DNA from: CAUZIZ01 sp965218775 | Lineage (GTDB): Bacteria > Acidobacteriota > UBA6911 > RPQK01 > JAJDTT01 | Assembly: GCA_965218775.1 (NCBI GenBank) | Contig: CBDCLS010000006.1 | Location: forward strand, 2,108,001-2,172,000 | DNA length: 64,000 nt | Reading direction: 5' to 3' | Shown here: positions 44,906 to 53,819 of the stretch, one piece after another | How the letters are laid out: the number at the start of each line of letters is the position of its first letter | Position numbering within the stretch: the first letter of the stretch is position 1 | Translations under genes and position numbers: made by a program | The notes under the pieces: generated by a model | The model's database searches: none | Told to the model about the DNA's origin: nothing | Seen by the model: only the letters and a program-made list of their open reading frames with translations

Positions 44906-45847
44906 GTGAGCATCACCTGGGATTACGCCAACCAACGAGAGTACGTCCAGCGCATTCGAGACGGGATGCCGCCCGTGATCATCAGCTCGGTCGTCACCGG
45001 CGGCCATCAGAAGGATGAGAATCCCGCAGTACCGGTAACGGCAGAGGAGCAGTCGGCCGAGGCCGCAGCCGTCCTGGAGGCGGGTGCCAGCATCATTCAC
45101 ATCCACGCTCGTCAGTCGCAGGACCCGAGCGAGGCCTCGCACGAGGCCGATCGTTACCGTGAGATCAATGATCTGATGCGATCCCGGGCGCCAGGCATCT
45201 TGATCGACAATTCCCAAGGGGTGGCGGACCTATCGACTGAAGGGAGTGGATTGGCTGGAACCGCACACTTTTATAAATCAGCACCGATTGAGGCCGGTCC
45301 CGACATCATGGCCCTCAATCCCGGCCCCATGACCTTCCGCGGCGGAGCCGGCTACACCGGAGGTGGCGACTCGCTCAGCAAGGTCTACCTATCGACGTTC
45401 GACCACACCGAACGAGATGCGCATCGGCTGAGAGAAAAGGGTGCCAAGCCCCAGGTGTTCCTTTACCATCCCGGCCATCTGGACCTGCTGGACTACCTGA
45501 TCAAGCGGGACGCATTGGACAAGCCCTACTTCGTTCAGCTGGTGTTTGGCCAGGAAAGTGGCATCAACACCAGCATGGACAGCTTCCTGTACATGGTCCG
45601 GAATCTACCGGAAGACAGTATCTTTCAGACCTGTGCCCTGGGTCTCGAGGAGATTCACGTGAACGTGATGGCATTGCTCCTGGGAGGACACGTACGTACC
45701 GGCCTGGAAGATTGCATTCACTATCAGCGCGGAGAACTCGCCCAGAGCAACGTCCAGTTGGTAAGGCGGATTGTGCGTCTGGCGGAGGACCTGGGTCGGC
45801 GAGTGGCCACGGCCGATGAGACACGCCAGATGCTCGGCATGGTTTAA
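44906..45847 (+). CDS. Beta-keto acid cleavage enzyme (BKACE, DUF849 family)
   Basis: A 313-residue TIM-barrel enzyme. The zinc-binding pair is in ASIIHIHARQSQDP near residue 67, and further marks are IIISSVVTGG and LALNPGPMTF. Family chemistry: a beta-keto acid reacts with acetyl-CoA to give acetoacetate and a new acyl-CoA. The start is GTG 44906 with an excellent AAAAAGGAGG site. It is the last gene of the four-gene set (decarboxylase-like, two dehydrogenases, BKACE). Acceptor specificity is set by active-site residues I cannot model, so the keto acid is unknown. Confidence 0.93.
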   Translation: MSITWDYANQREYVQRIRDGMPPVIISSVVTGGHQKDENPAVPVTAEEQSAEAAAVLEAGASIIHIHARQSQDPSEASHEADRYREINDLMRSRAPGILIDNSQGVADLSTEGSGLAGTAHFYKSAPIEAGPDIMALNPGPMTFRGGAGYTGGGDSLSKVYLSTFDHTERDAHRLREKGAKPQVFLYHPGHLDLLDYLIKRDALDKPYFVQLVFGQESGINTSMDSFLYMVRNLPEDSIFQTCALGLEEIHVNVMALLLGGHVRTGLEDCIHYQRGELAQSNVQLVRRIVRLAEDLGRRVATADETRQMLGMV

Positions 45848-45872
45848 CCGAAAGGTGTTAGAGTCGGTTTCT

Positions 45873-45945
45873 CAAGTAGCTTTGGCCTCCAGGCCGAAGT
45901 TCCCGCTTAGCCCAGCGGCTCAACGTTCGGCGGCCTGGAGATCAC
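45873..45945. repeat. Hairpin repeat, family H1 (copy 3, degraded)
   Basis: The left arm (AAGTAGCTTTGGCCTCCAGG) is intact, while the right arm keeps only CGGCCTGGAG (45931-45940). As with the other copies, it lies shortly after a stop codon, here that of the BKACE gene. It probably ends this operon's transcript or marks an old insertion. Confidence 0.65.
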
Positions 45946-46092
45946 CAGTTCGCCGGAGACCGGCATTTCCGGCAAAACGTTTCGTATTAGACAGGCTCAG
46001 ACGTGAACTCTACCCGGAGCCCCGGTATCATATATATTTGAGGTTATTTGAGGTAGCGAATTCGATCGATAGAAATCAGGGGGTTTGGGAAG

Positions 46093-47709
46093 ATGACGCC
46101 AGCCATGACGCGATCGCTAGCTTTCTCGTTGGGACTCCTTGTATTGGGTGCGGTGCCTTTTTACAGCCATGCTCAATCACAGAAGAACGAAGACATAGAC
46201 TACTTCAAAAAGTGGCTAAAGGAAGATGTCGTCTACATTATCACCAACGAGGAGAAGGCTGTCTTCGACCGCCTCACCACGGAGGAGGAGAAGGAACAGT
46301 TTATCGAGCAGTTCTGGGGCAGACGCGATGAGACACCCGGGACGTCCATCAACGAGTTCAAGGAAGAGCACTATCGTCGCATCAAGTACTCCAACGAATA
46401 TTACGCCGCCGGTTTTCCCGGATGGCAGACTGACCGCGGCAAGATCTATATCAAGTTTGGTCCTCCTGACCAGATCACGAGCAGTCCTACTGGGGGAACG
46501 TACACTCGTGAGATCTACGAGGGAGGGGGCAACGTACAAACGTTTCCCTTTGAGCGTTGGTGGTATCGGTACATCGAAGGTATCGGGCAGGATGTCGAGG
46601 TCGAGTTCGTGGATCGTCTCAACAGCAACGAGTACCGCATCGCCCGTGACTCATTCGACAAAGAAGTCGGCTTCGAGATGGGTCTGGGAGAAACCACCTA
46701 CGAGACACTTGGAGTGTACAGCCGAGCCGAGCTAAACCAGGCTCGCTATCTGGGGAATCCTGGCAATCCCTACATGAGGATGCGCCGTCAAGATCAGCCT
46801 CTGGAGCGTTTGAGCCGTTATTCCAAGCTCATGAAGGCTCCCAAGATTCGCTTCGACGATCTGCGAACGTTGGTTGAGACGCGTGTCAGTTACAATCAGT
46901 TGGACGTGCATCTCGTGTCCCACGTTACGCCGGTTTATGAAGACATGAGTCTGGTTTTGCTGAGTGCCGAAATCGAGATCAACAATGACAACTTTGTCTC
47001 AGTGAACGAAGGCGTTTGGAGGGCTGAAACCAACATCTACGGGCGTTTGACGAATCTCACCGGGCAGATCGCTTTTGAGTTCGACGACGATGTAGCGGCT
47101 GAAATCAAAAAAGATCCGGCCCTTCAGCTCCAGACCTCTCGCCTGTACCAGAGAAAAGTTCCCCTCAAGAGCGGCCGGTACAAGCTCCAGATCGTGGTTC
47201 GCGAGGGCAAAACCAAGAGGGTGGGAACGCTCAACAGTCTGGTTATCGTCCCCGGACAGACTCCTGACTTGCGGGGCATGTTGATCCTGGCGGACAGAGC
47301 CAGACGGATTCGGGAGGGTGAAACCGTTGTCGATCCTTTTGTTGTTACGGACGAGTTGAAGGTCTATCCGGATATCCACAAGATCTTCTCGCCGTCGGAG
47401 CAGTTGGGAGTTTTTCTGGAGGTGCACAACCTGGCGATGGACATGTCGAAGCAGGCGGCCGATGTGAGGCTATCCTACCGAGTCCTTTCCGACGGGCAGC
47501 CGGTACCCAACTTCGAGAAAGTACTGGAGCCTCAGAAAGTAGAAAACGACTCCGTGCTCAACGTCTTCTTCGCCATCCCACTGGCAGGGCTCACGTCTGG
47601 CAAGTATACCTTTCAGATCGATGTTGCTGATCTCGTCTCCGAGAAGGACCTGGTGCTCAAGGACATCTTCGAGATTCAACCGAAGTCGGCTTCCGCAGCC
47701 TCTAACTGA
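46093..47709 (+). CDS. GWxTD-domain protein
   Basis: A 538-residue exported protein. The signal peptide is AFSLGLLVLGAVPFYSHAQ. The name-giving motif is AAGFPGWQTDRGKIYIKFGP, which follows the block TEEEKEQFIEQFWGRRDETPG. The C-terminal half is beta-rich (VPLKSGRYKLQIVVREGKTK, LTSGKYTFQIDVADLVSEKD). The family is characteristic of Acidobacteriota and related phyla and its function is not known. ATG 46093 is preceded by GGGTTTGGGAAG; an ATG at 46105 is possible. It is monocistronic and the following hairpin at 47781 separates it from the sulfatase-TPR gene. Confidence 0.9.
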   Translation: MTPAMTRSLAFSLGLLVLGAVPFYSHAQSQKNEDIDYFKKWLKEDVVYIITNEEKAVFDRLTTEEEKEQFIEQFWGRRDETPGTSINEFKEEHYRRIKYSNEYYAAGFPGWQTDRGKIYIKFGPPDQITSSPTGGTYTREIYEGGGNVQTFPFERWWYRYIEGIGQDVEVEFVDRLNSNEYRIARDSFDKEVGFEMGLGETTYETLGVYSRAELNQARYLGNPGNPYMRMRRQDQPLERLSRYSKLMKAPKIRFDDLRTLVETRVSYNQLDVHLVSHVTPVYEDMSLVLLSAEIEINNDNFVSVNEGVWRAETNIYGRLTNLTGQIAFEFDDDVAAEIKKDPALQLQTSRLYQRKVPLKSGRYKLQIVVREGKTKRVGTLNSLVIVPGQTPDLRGMLILADRARRIREGETVVDPFVVTDELKVYPDIHKIFSPSEQLGVFLEVHNLAMDMSKQAADVRLSYRVLSDGQPVPNFEKVLEPQKVENDSVLNVFFAIPLAGLTSGKYTFQIDVADLVSEKDLVLKDIFEIQPKSASAASN

Positions 47710-47780
47710 AGCTTTCTTTCGAACTGCCCTCGGCCACGGGGTCTGGCCGTAACCTCGTATGGGTAGCGATGTGGACCCGT

Positions 47781-47816
47781 CCTCCAGTCCAGGGTTCGGA
47801 AACCCTGGACTGGAGG
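47781..47816. repeat. Perfect 16-bp-stem hairpin, family H2 (copy 2)
   Basis: Arms 47781-47796 and 47801-47816 are perfect reverse complements around a CGGA loop. The core CCAGGGTTCGGAAACCCTGG is shared with both arms of the inverted repeat at 39856-40024, and the flank AGAATCCTTTCAGG matches GGAATCCTTTCAGG beside that repeat. It lacks a T-run, so it is a dispersed palindrome more than a plain terminator. Confidence 0.82.
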
Positions 47817-47941
47817 ACAGAATCCTTTCAGGTTTGATCTCGGTTGCTCTCAAGGTGCCCCTATTGACCTCGGTTCTTCTCAGGGCTTTTTACAATGGCG
47901 GCCCACCTGGGTTGGGAGCTTGGATCCGACGAAGCGGTCCG

Positions 47942-49870
47942 ATGAAAAAATTGTCCCCTTCATTGCTGCTGCTTTCTCTGGCGATCGTTTGGCTGTTCTC
48001 CGCCTGTTCCGATCCCTTTTCGGCGGAACCTGATCCCCAAGCAGAGCCAATGCAGTCAATGAGTCGTCTGCCGCGACCCAAGAGGGTCCTCCTTATCACA
48101 GTGGATACCCTGCGGGCTGATCGGCTCCAATGCTACGGCTACAAGAGCATAGAGACCCCTCAGATTGACGGTTTGGCGGCCGACGGCATCCTTTTCCAGC
48201 AGGCGATCGCTCAGGTGCCCCTGACGCTCCCCTCACACTGCTCGATTCTGACAGGGGCCTACCCTTACGCGACCGGAGTCCGGGATCAGGCCGGGTTTCG
48301 CTTGAAATCGGAGCAGGAAACCCTGGCGGAAATCTTCGAGACGGCTGGATACGACACCGCTGCCTTCATTGGGTCGTCCGTGCTGAATGGCAGCACGGGC
48401 CTGTCTCAGGGCTTCGATCTGTACTGGGATCTGAAGACGAGGGGTGAGTCGGAGCGCCGGGGTGACCAGGTGATGCAGGAGGCTCTGACTTGGATCCAGG
48501 CTCGCGGTCGCCGTCGGTTCTTTGCCTGGATCCATCTCTTCGATCCTCATACCTCGTACGCTCCCCCGGAGCCCTACAAGACCCGGTATCGGGGAAGGCC
48601 CTATGACGGAGAGGTGGCGTTTGTCGATGGGCTGATGGGGAGACTGATCGAGACGCTGAAGCAAAACCGACTGTATGAGGACAGCCTGATTGTCTTTACC
48701 AGCGATCATGGGGAAAGCCTCGGTGAACACGGTGAGGCCAGCCATGGCCTCTTCCTCTACGACGCGACCCTGCGAATTCCCCTGATCGTCAAGGTCCCCG
48801 GTTCCCAATTGAAGGGCAGGGTCATCGAGCAGCAGGTGCGGGGCATCGACATCGCGCCCACCATTCTCCAGTTGGCGTCCCTCAAGGCGAAGAGGCAGAT
48901 GCAGGGTAGGGGGCTGCTGACCCTGATGGAAGGAAAGTGGAATCAGCCCGACCTGGTGGCTCATAGCGAGACCTACTACCCCTATTATCACTTTCAGTGG
49001 AGCCCACTCTTCTCGCTCCGGACGGCGAAGTACAAATATGTAGAGGCCCCCCGGCCCGAGCTGTTTGACCTGGAGGCCGATCCGGAAGAGAAGCGGAATA
49101 TTGTTCAGGGGAACGGGGCGATGGCTGCGTCACTGCAAGCGCGGCTGGAGCAGGAATACCACAAGTTCGGTTCCCAGGATACGCAGGACCAGGCGCCGGA
49201 GCTGGAAGAGATAGATCGGGAAAGGATGGAGCGCTTGCGGAGCCTGGGCTACGTTGGCTTCTCAGCCGGAGGAGCCCGGCGCCCTGGTATCGATGGGCTG
49301 CCCGATCCCAAAGACAAGATAGGCGTCTACGGCCTCCTAATGGAGGCGTTTCATGATTCTGAGCAGGGCCGCTTCAAGGAGTCGACCGGGAAACTGAAAG
49401 AGGTTCTGCGACAGGATGACGGGCTGGTTGATGCTCACCTCTATCTGGGATTGAATCTGGTCGAGGCGGCCGATTATCGCAACGCCTCGGATTCCTTCAA
49501 GAGGGTTCTCGAGTTGGACCAGCGCAATGTCCTTGCGACCTTCAATCTGGCTCTCTGCTATGCCAACCTGGGGAAACTGGAGGCAGCCTTCGAGGGTCTG
49601 CGTCGAACTCTGGAGCTGGATCCGGAGGATACGCCGGCTCGGGTAGCTTTAGGACGTGTCTACCAGCTTCAAGGAAAAACGGATAAGGCAATCGAAGCGT
49701 TCCAGAGAGCCATCAATCGGAACCCCGATTTTGCAGAGGCACACCTTTTCCTGAGTCAGGCCTACGAGGCCAAGGGTCGGAAGGACCTGGCTCGGGCAGA
49801 GAGGCTGGAAGCCGATCGACTGGGTTCCCAGGCTGGAAGAGCCGCCAGCCGAGCTGGATCATTCAGGTAG
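47942..49870 (+). CDS. Sulfatase-fold protein with C-terminal TPR repeats
   Basis: A 642-residue lipoprotein (signal ends IVWLFSAC). Residues 50-440 form an alkaline-phosphatase-superfamily domain: LLITVDTLRADRLQCYGY, FDPHTSYAPPEPY and VFTSDHGESLGEHGE. At the nucleophile position it has TLPSHCSILTG, so Thr replaces the formylglycine cysteine of C-x-P-x-R sulfatases. It is therefore probably not a formylglycine sulfatase, and a phospho- or sulfotransferase-like reaction is possible. Residues 490-630 hold four to five TPR repeats (AHLYLGLNLVEAADYRNAS, VLATFNLALCYANLGKLEAA). ATG 47942 has only a weak ribosome site. Confidence 0.88.
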   Translation: MKKLSPSLLLLSLAIVWLFSACSDPFSAEPDPQAEPMQSMSRLPRPKRVLLITVDTLRADRLQCYGYKSIETPQIDGLAADGILFQQAIAQVPLTLPSHCSILTGAYPYATGVRDQAGFRLKSEQETLAEIFETAGYDTAAFIGSSVLNGSTGLSQGFDLYWDLKTRGESERRGDQVMQEALTWIQARGRRRFFAWIHLFDPHTSYAPPEPYKTRYRGRPYDGEVAFVDGLMGRLIETLKQNRLYEDSLIVFTSDHGESLGEHGEASHGLFLYDATLRIPLIVKVPGSQLKGRVIEQQVRGIDIAPTILQLASLKAKRQMQGRGLLTLMEGKWNQPDLVAHSETYYPYYHFQWSPLFSLRTAKYKYVEAPRPELFDLEADPEEKRNIVQGNGAMAASLQARLEQEYHKFGSQDTQDQAPELEEIDRERMERLRSLGYVGFSAGGARRPGIDGLPDPKDKIGVYGLLMEAFHDSEQGRFKESTGKLKEVLRQDDGLVDAHLYLGLNLVEAADYRNASDSFKRVLELDQRNVLATFNLALCYANLGKLEAAFEGLRRTLELDPEDTPARVALGRVYQLQGKTDKAIEAFQRAINRNPDFAEAHLFLSQAYEAKGRKDLARAERLEADRLGSQAGRAASRAGSFR

Positions 49871-50371
49871 AGACTGTCACCGGTGTCAATCGGGTGTCGG
49901 ACCAACAAGACATAATCTAGTTTTTTGAACTCGTAGGGTTCTTCTTGTCCAAAACTTTGGATTTCCAGGAAGGCAGGCTCCCAGAGCCACCCCATGGGCG
50001 AGTGTTGTCGGATTGTATACAAAACGGCTGGCAAATCCCAAGTATTCAGATGTTTCTAGTAGCTTCGAAGGACGTACCCCTTTTTCGATCTGGGAGTCAG
50101 ACTCCCCTGGCAGGTGAACCGGCATGAAAAGTGCAACAGGTTTTATATCAGGCTAGATGAGACGAGCCTGGAAGCTTTATTTTTTTTGACTGTGCGGAAA
50201 AGTCGTAGTAGGCTGACCGTGACAGAAAGAGCAGGTGCCTTCTATTGAATGAGGAGGCCGGAATTAGGATGAAGGTTTAAACCGTATGAATACTAGTTTC
50301 TGTATTGTTGTGGACTGGGTGTCTGAAGCCATCCATCGAGATCCAAGATGCCTGAGTTGAAGGAGGGAATT
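49871..50371. other. Intergenic leader upstream of the TonB-dependent receptor
   Basis: About 500 bp without a convincing gene. It contains a small hairpin GGGAGT-CAG-ACTCCC (50092-50106), a long T-run near 50180, and an A+T-rich segment. The receptor could be transcribed with a long leader from here, but no promoter stands out. Short frames of 60-90 codons in both directions have no recognisable content. Confidence 0.5.
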
Positions 50372-53300
50372 ATGAGACTTAAGAGGATATCGTTGTTCTT
50401 GTTGCTGTTTGGGCTGAGCTTTGGTCTCGCCCTGGGACAGGGAGACAAAGCCGTTATGGTGGGAACCGTCAGCGATGCAACCGGTGGGATCATCCCGGGT
50501 GCAGAGGTCACGTTGACCCAACCCGCAACCAACGAGGTGCTGACAGCCCTCACCGGCTCGACCGGGGACTATGCGTTTCGAGCGCTGCCCTCAGGTGTCT
50601 ACGACTTGCGAGTTTCATTACCGGGATTCAAGACGGACGAACGCACCGGAATGAAACTGGACGTGGGTCAGATCTATCGGATCGACATCGTTTTGAGTGT
50701 AGGTGAAGTGTCGGAGGTGGTTTCGGTCGTATCCACGGCGCCCATCTTGGAGACCGAGGAGCCTGAGCTGAACCAGGTCCTGACGACCGACGTTGCCGTC
50801 AACCTGCCTCTCAACACCCGTGATGTTCTGATTATGGGCACCTTGACTCCTGGGATCTCGCCTTCGCGGAACAGTCAGGGAGGGGGGATGGGCTACGTCG
50901 TCAAGGGGATGCGTCAGGCCGACAACCTGGTGACCCTGGACGGCTCCATGGTGAGCGAAACCAATGGCGGAATCGTCATGAGGGGCAACCCGGACGCGAT
51001 CCAGGAATTCGAGATCAAGACGGGGCTTTATGGAGCCCAATACGGGATCAAACCGGGGGGTCACTTCAGCATGATCACCAAGAGCGGCACCAACGAGCTG
51101 CACGGCGCCGCCTTCTGGTTTCATCGCAACGACAACCTGGATGCCCGGAACTTCTTCTCCGGAACGCCGCCCGAGCGCAAGCGCAACCAGTATGGAGCGT
51201 CTGCCGGGGGACCGATTATTCTTCCCGGACTGTTCGACGGCAGGGACAAGGCCTGGTGGTTCTTTTCCTACTCTAAGGAGGCGATTAGAGGACAACGGAC
51301 TTTCACTGGATTGGTGCCCACTCCGGAAGAGCGGAGCGGCATGTTCGCAGACACGATTATGGATACGAGTACTGGGCAGCCTTTTCCCAACAACACCATC
51401 CCCAGCGGGCGCTTCGATCCGGTAACGCAGAAGATGATTTCGCTCTACCCGCCTCCCAATGCAGACATCTCGCGCGGCTTCAACCTGGTCAACGCGACCT
51501 CCTCCCCAAACGACATCGAGGAGTACATCGTCAAGATGGACTTCAGGACGGGTCCCGACAGCCGCTGGTCAGGCCGGTTCTATTGGTACGACACCCCGAT
51601 CACGAGGGTGGGGCCCATTCCCGTCTTCACTCGGATCGATCCGCATCAGAGCTTCGCTCAGAACATTACCAATACGCGTAATTTCGGCGCCAATGTGGTC
51701 AACGAGGCCGGTCTTCACTTCTACCGCAGGCCCTACTTTCCGGGCCAGCCCTCCAGTACGGATCCGAACTTCGGAAACAACCTGGGCATCGCAGGCTGGC
51801 CGATCAAGGACCCGGATTTTGAGGGAGTGCCGAGGATACAGGTGACCGGACTAGCCAATTTAGGAGACTCGGGAAACAAAGGAGGGGTTCCGGAAGGGAA
51901 TTGGGAGGTCAAGGACAATCTGAGCTTTACCAAGGGATCGCACTACATCAAGACCGGCTACCATTATCGATACCAATATCTCGGCTTTTACTTCCGCACG
52001 CGAAGCATATTTAGATACACCAATGACCGCTATACCGGCAATGCCTTTGGGAACATGCTGCTGGGTGATCTGACCTCGGCTACCCTGGGCGATGAGAACC
52101 GGCTGAATACGGGTCAGGCGGGTCACCACTTCTACTTCCAGGACAATTGGAAGGTTTCTCCGAAGTTGACGTTGAACCTGGGTGTACGGTACGAACTGCG
52201 GCTGGGGTGGAACGACAAGCGCGGATTCCTGAGTAATCTACGCTACGATTGCGCGCTGGCAGCTCGACCGGCAAATCCGGCTCCGGGTTGCTACAACCCG
52301 GTGGTCACCATTGCCGATCCGGTGTTTCCGGCCACGGGACGTTATGAGGCGGACAAGTCGCTGTGGGATTTTTCCAAGAACGCAGTAATGCCTCGCCTCG
52401 GTCTGGCTTATCGTCTGAGCGACGATACCGTTATTCGTGCTGGCGGCGGAATCTATGGCAACGAACCACCCGGGGGGATGGTCTATGGGGCATTGGCGGG
52501 CTCCCGTTCCGGCCGGGCCAATGCCAGTCGGCGAGAATTCACCTCCAGCCCCCTCGTTCCGGACCTCCCTCAACAGAATCCCTTTACTGCCTTTACGCCG
52601 GGTGCCGGCCTGAACAACGTCGGGTCGTTCGAGCATGATATGCCTCAGTGGTACGTGCCCAACTGGGGGCTATCCCTGCAGCGCCGCATTGGCGAAAACA
52701 CGATGGTCGAGGTGGGTTATCAGGGGTCGCGTTCGGTTCACGAATACCTCATCCGCGAGGTCAACGATGCCGAACCTTTGGTTCCGGGGTCGGGGGACAC
52801 CCGCGATCGTCAGGAGAGGCGTCCATTTCCTAACCAACAGAGCTACTCATACTTGCACGGCGGTGGGGATCAGGACTATCACGGTCTGGAACTCAAATTG
52901 GAGAAAAGACCAGGCGCCGACGGGGTCACGGCCCTGATGGTCTATACCTGGTCCAAGAGCATCGACGTGATTGGCGGCCGTCTGGGTGTGGCCGGGGACC
53001 CAAGAGAAGTCTCCAGACATAGGACCAACCGGGAGAATAGAGGACTCGGGGAAGCGAACATTCCGGGACGCTTTGCCTGGCTGTTTGGTTACGAGATTCC
53101 GATTGGGCAAGGGCATACCTATGGTTCGGACAATGTGCTGGGCAAGGTCCTGGGAGGCTGGAGCTTCTTCACCATCCTGACGATGCAGAAGGGCTCCTTC
53201 TTTACCCCGGTATTGGGCTCGGACATCTATGACGTCGGGACGAATAGGACGCAGCGTCCGGACGTGTCGGGAGATCCGAATATCAGCAAGGGCTCGCGAA

Positions 53301-53596
53301 AGCCGGAGCGCTGGTTCGATACCACCGTCTACTCGCTTCCTACTGGTGGAATCTACGGCAATGCGGGACGGGGAACCATCGAGGGTCCCGGGACGCAGAA
53401 CCTCGATTTTGCCCTACTGAGAAGCTTCCCGATTGTGGAGTCGGTCAGGATGGAATGGCGCTTTGAGGCATTCAACATCCTCAACCACACCAACTTCAGG
53501 ATCCCGTCGAACAATTTCCAAAGCTCCAGTTTCGGCGCGATTGGGAGCTCACATCCAGCTCGAGAGCTCCAGTTTGGCATCAAGTTCTACTGGTAG
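50372..53596 (+). CDS. Oar-like TonB-dependent receptor with carboxypeptidase-regulatory domain
   Basis: A 1074-residue outer-membrane protein. ATG 50372 has AAGGAGGG upstream and starts a signal peptide (LFLLLFGLSFGLALGQ). Residues 30-115 form a carboxypeptidase-regulatory beta-sandwich (GTVSDATGGIIPGAEVTLTQ, ALPSGVYDLRVSLPGF). A plug follows (VNLPLNTRDVLIMGTLTPGI, LYGAQYGIKPGGHFSMITKS), then a large beta-barrel ending in the aromatic signal LQFGIKFYW. Receptors of this Oar type are abundant in Acidobacteriota and import complex ligands, often oligosaccharides or peptides. A hairpin 24 bp after the stop is its probable terminator. Confidence 0.95.
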   Translation: MRLKRISLFLLLFGLSFGLALGQGDKAVMVGTVSDATGGIIPGAEVTLTQPATNEVLTALTGSTGDYAFRALPSGVYDLRVSLPGFKTDERTGMKLDVGQIYRIDIVLSVGEVSEVVSVVSTAPILETEEPELNQVLTTDVAVNLPLNTRDVLIMGTLTPGISPSRNSQGGGMGYVVKGMRQADNLVTLDGSMVSETNGGIVMRGNPDAIQEFEIKTGLYGAQYGIKPGGHFSMITKSGTNELHGAAFWFHRNDNLDARNFFSGTPPERKRNQYGASAGGPIILPGLFDGRDKAWWFFSYSKEAIRGQRTFTGLVPTPEERSGMFADTIMDTSTGQPFPNNTIPSGRFDPVTQKMISLYPPPNADISRGFNLVNATSSPNDIEEYIVKMDFRTGPDSRWSGRFYWYDTPITRVGPIPVFTRIDPHQSFAQNITNTRNFGANVVNEAGLHFYRRPYFPGQPSSTDPNFGNNLGIAGWPIKDPDFEGVPRIQVTGLANLGDSGNKGGVPEGNWEVKDNLSFTKGSHYIKTGYHYRYQYLGFYFRTRSIFRYTNDRYTGNAFGNMLLGDLTSATLGDENRLNTGQAGHHFYFQDNWKVSPKLTLNLGVRYELRLGWNDKRGFLSNLRYDCALAARPANPAPGCYNPVVTIADPVFPATGRYEADKSLWDFSKNAVMPRLGLAYRLSDDTVIRAGGGIYGNEPPGGMVYGALAGSRSGRANASRREFTSSPLVPDLPQQNPFTAFTPGAGLNNVGSFEHDMPQWYVPNWGLSLQRRIGENTMVEVGYQGSRSVHEYLIREVNDAEPLVPGSGDTRDRQERRPFPNQQSYSYLHGGGDQDYHGLELKLEKRPGADGVTALMVYTWSKSIDVIGGRLGVAGDPREVSRHRTNRENRGLGEANIPGRFAWLFGYEIPIGQGHTYGSDNVLGKVLGGWSFFTILTMQKGSFFTPVLGSDIYDVGTNRTQRPDVSGDPNISKGSRKPERWFDTTVYSLPTGGIYGNAGRGTIEGPGTQNLDFALLRSFPIVESVRMEWRFEAFNILNHTNFRIPSNNFQSSSFGAIGSSHPARELQFGIKFYW

Positions 53597-53619
53597 TCTT
53601 CTGCCCGCGTCAAGCGACA

Positions 53620-53650
53620 GGAACCCGCTCTCGGCCAGAGAGCGGGTTCC
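53620..53650 (+). terminator. Hairpin terminator after the TonB-dependent receptor
   Basis: A perfect 13-bp G+C-rich stem (53620-53632 with 53638-53650) around a 5-nt loop, starting 24 bp after the receptor stop. It is not followed by a T-run, so termination may need Rho or the stem may serve as an mRNA 3' end stabiliser. Confidence 0.6.
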
Positions 53651-53819
53651 TGGTCATTCCCCGTCATCTCGCCCTGAACGATCAGTCCACGGAATGTGGT
53701 GCTAAACAGGTGTCTTTTTTGTCTTAGTGTTAGAAAGATAACTGTATGGAGTTAGACCTCACCTTCGGACTCCAATAATATCGGGGACAAACGATCTCAG
53801 CTTTGGGTAGGAGTGTCCA

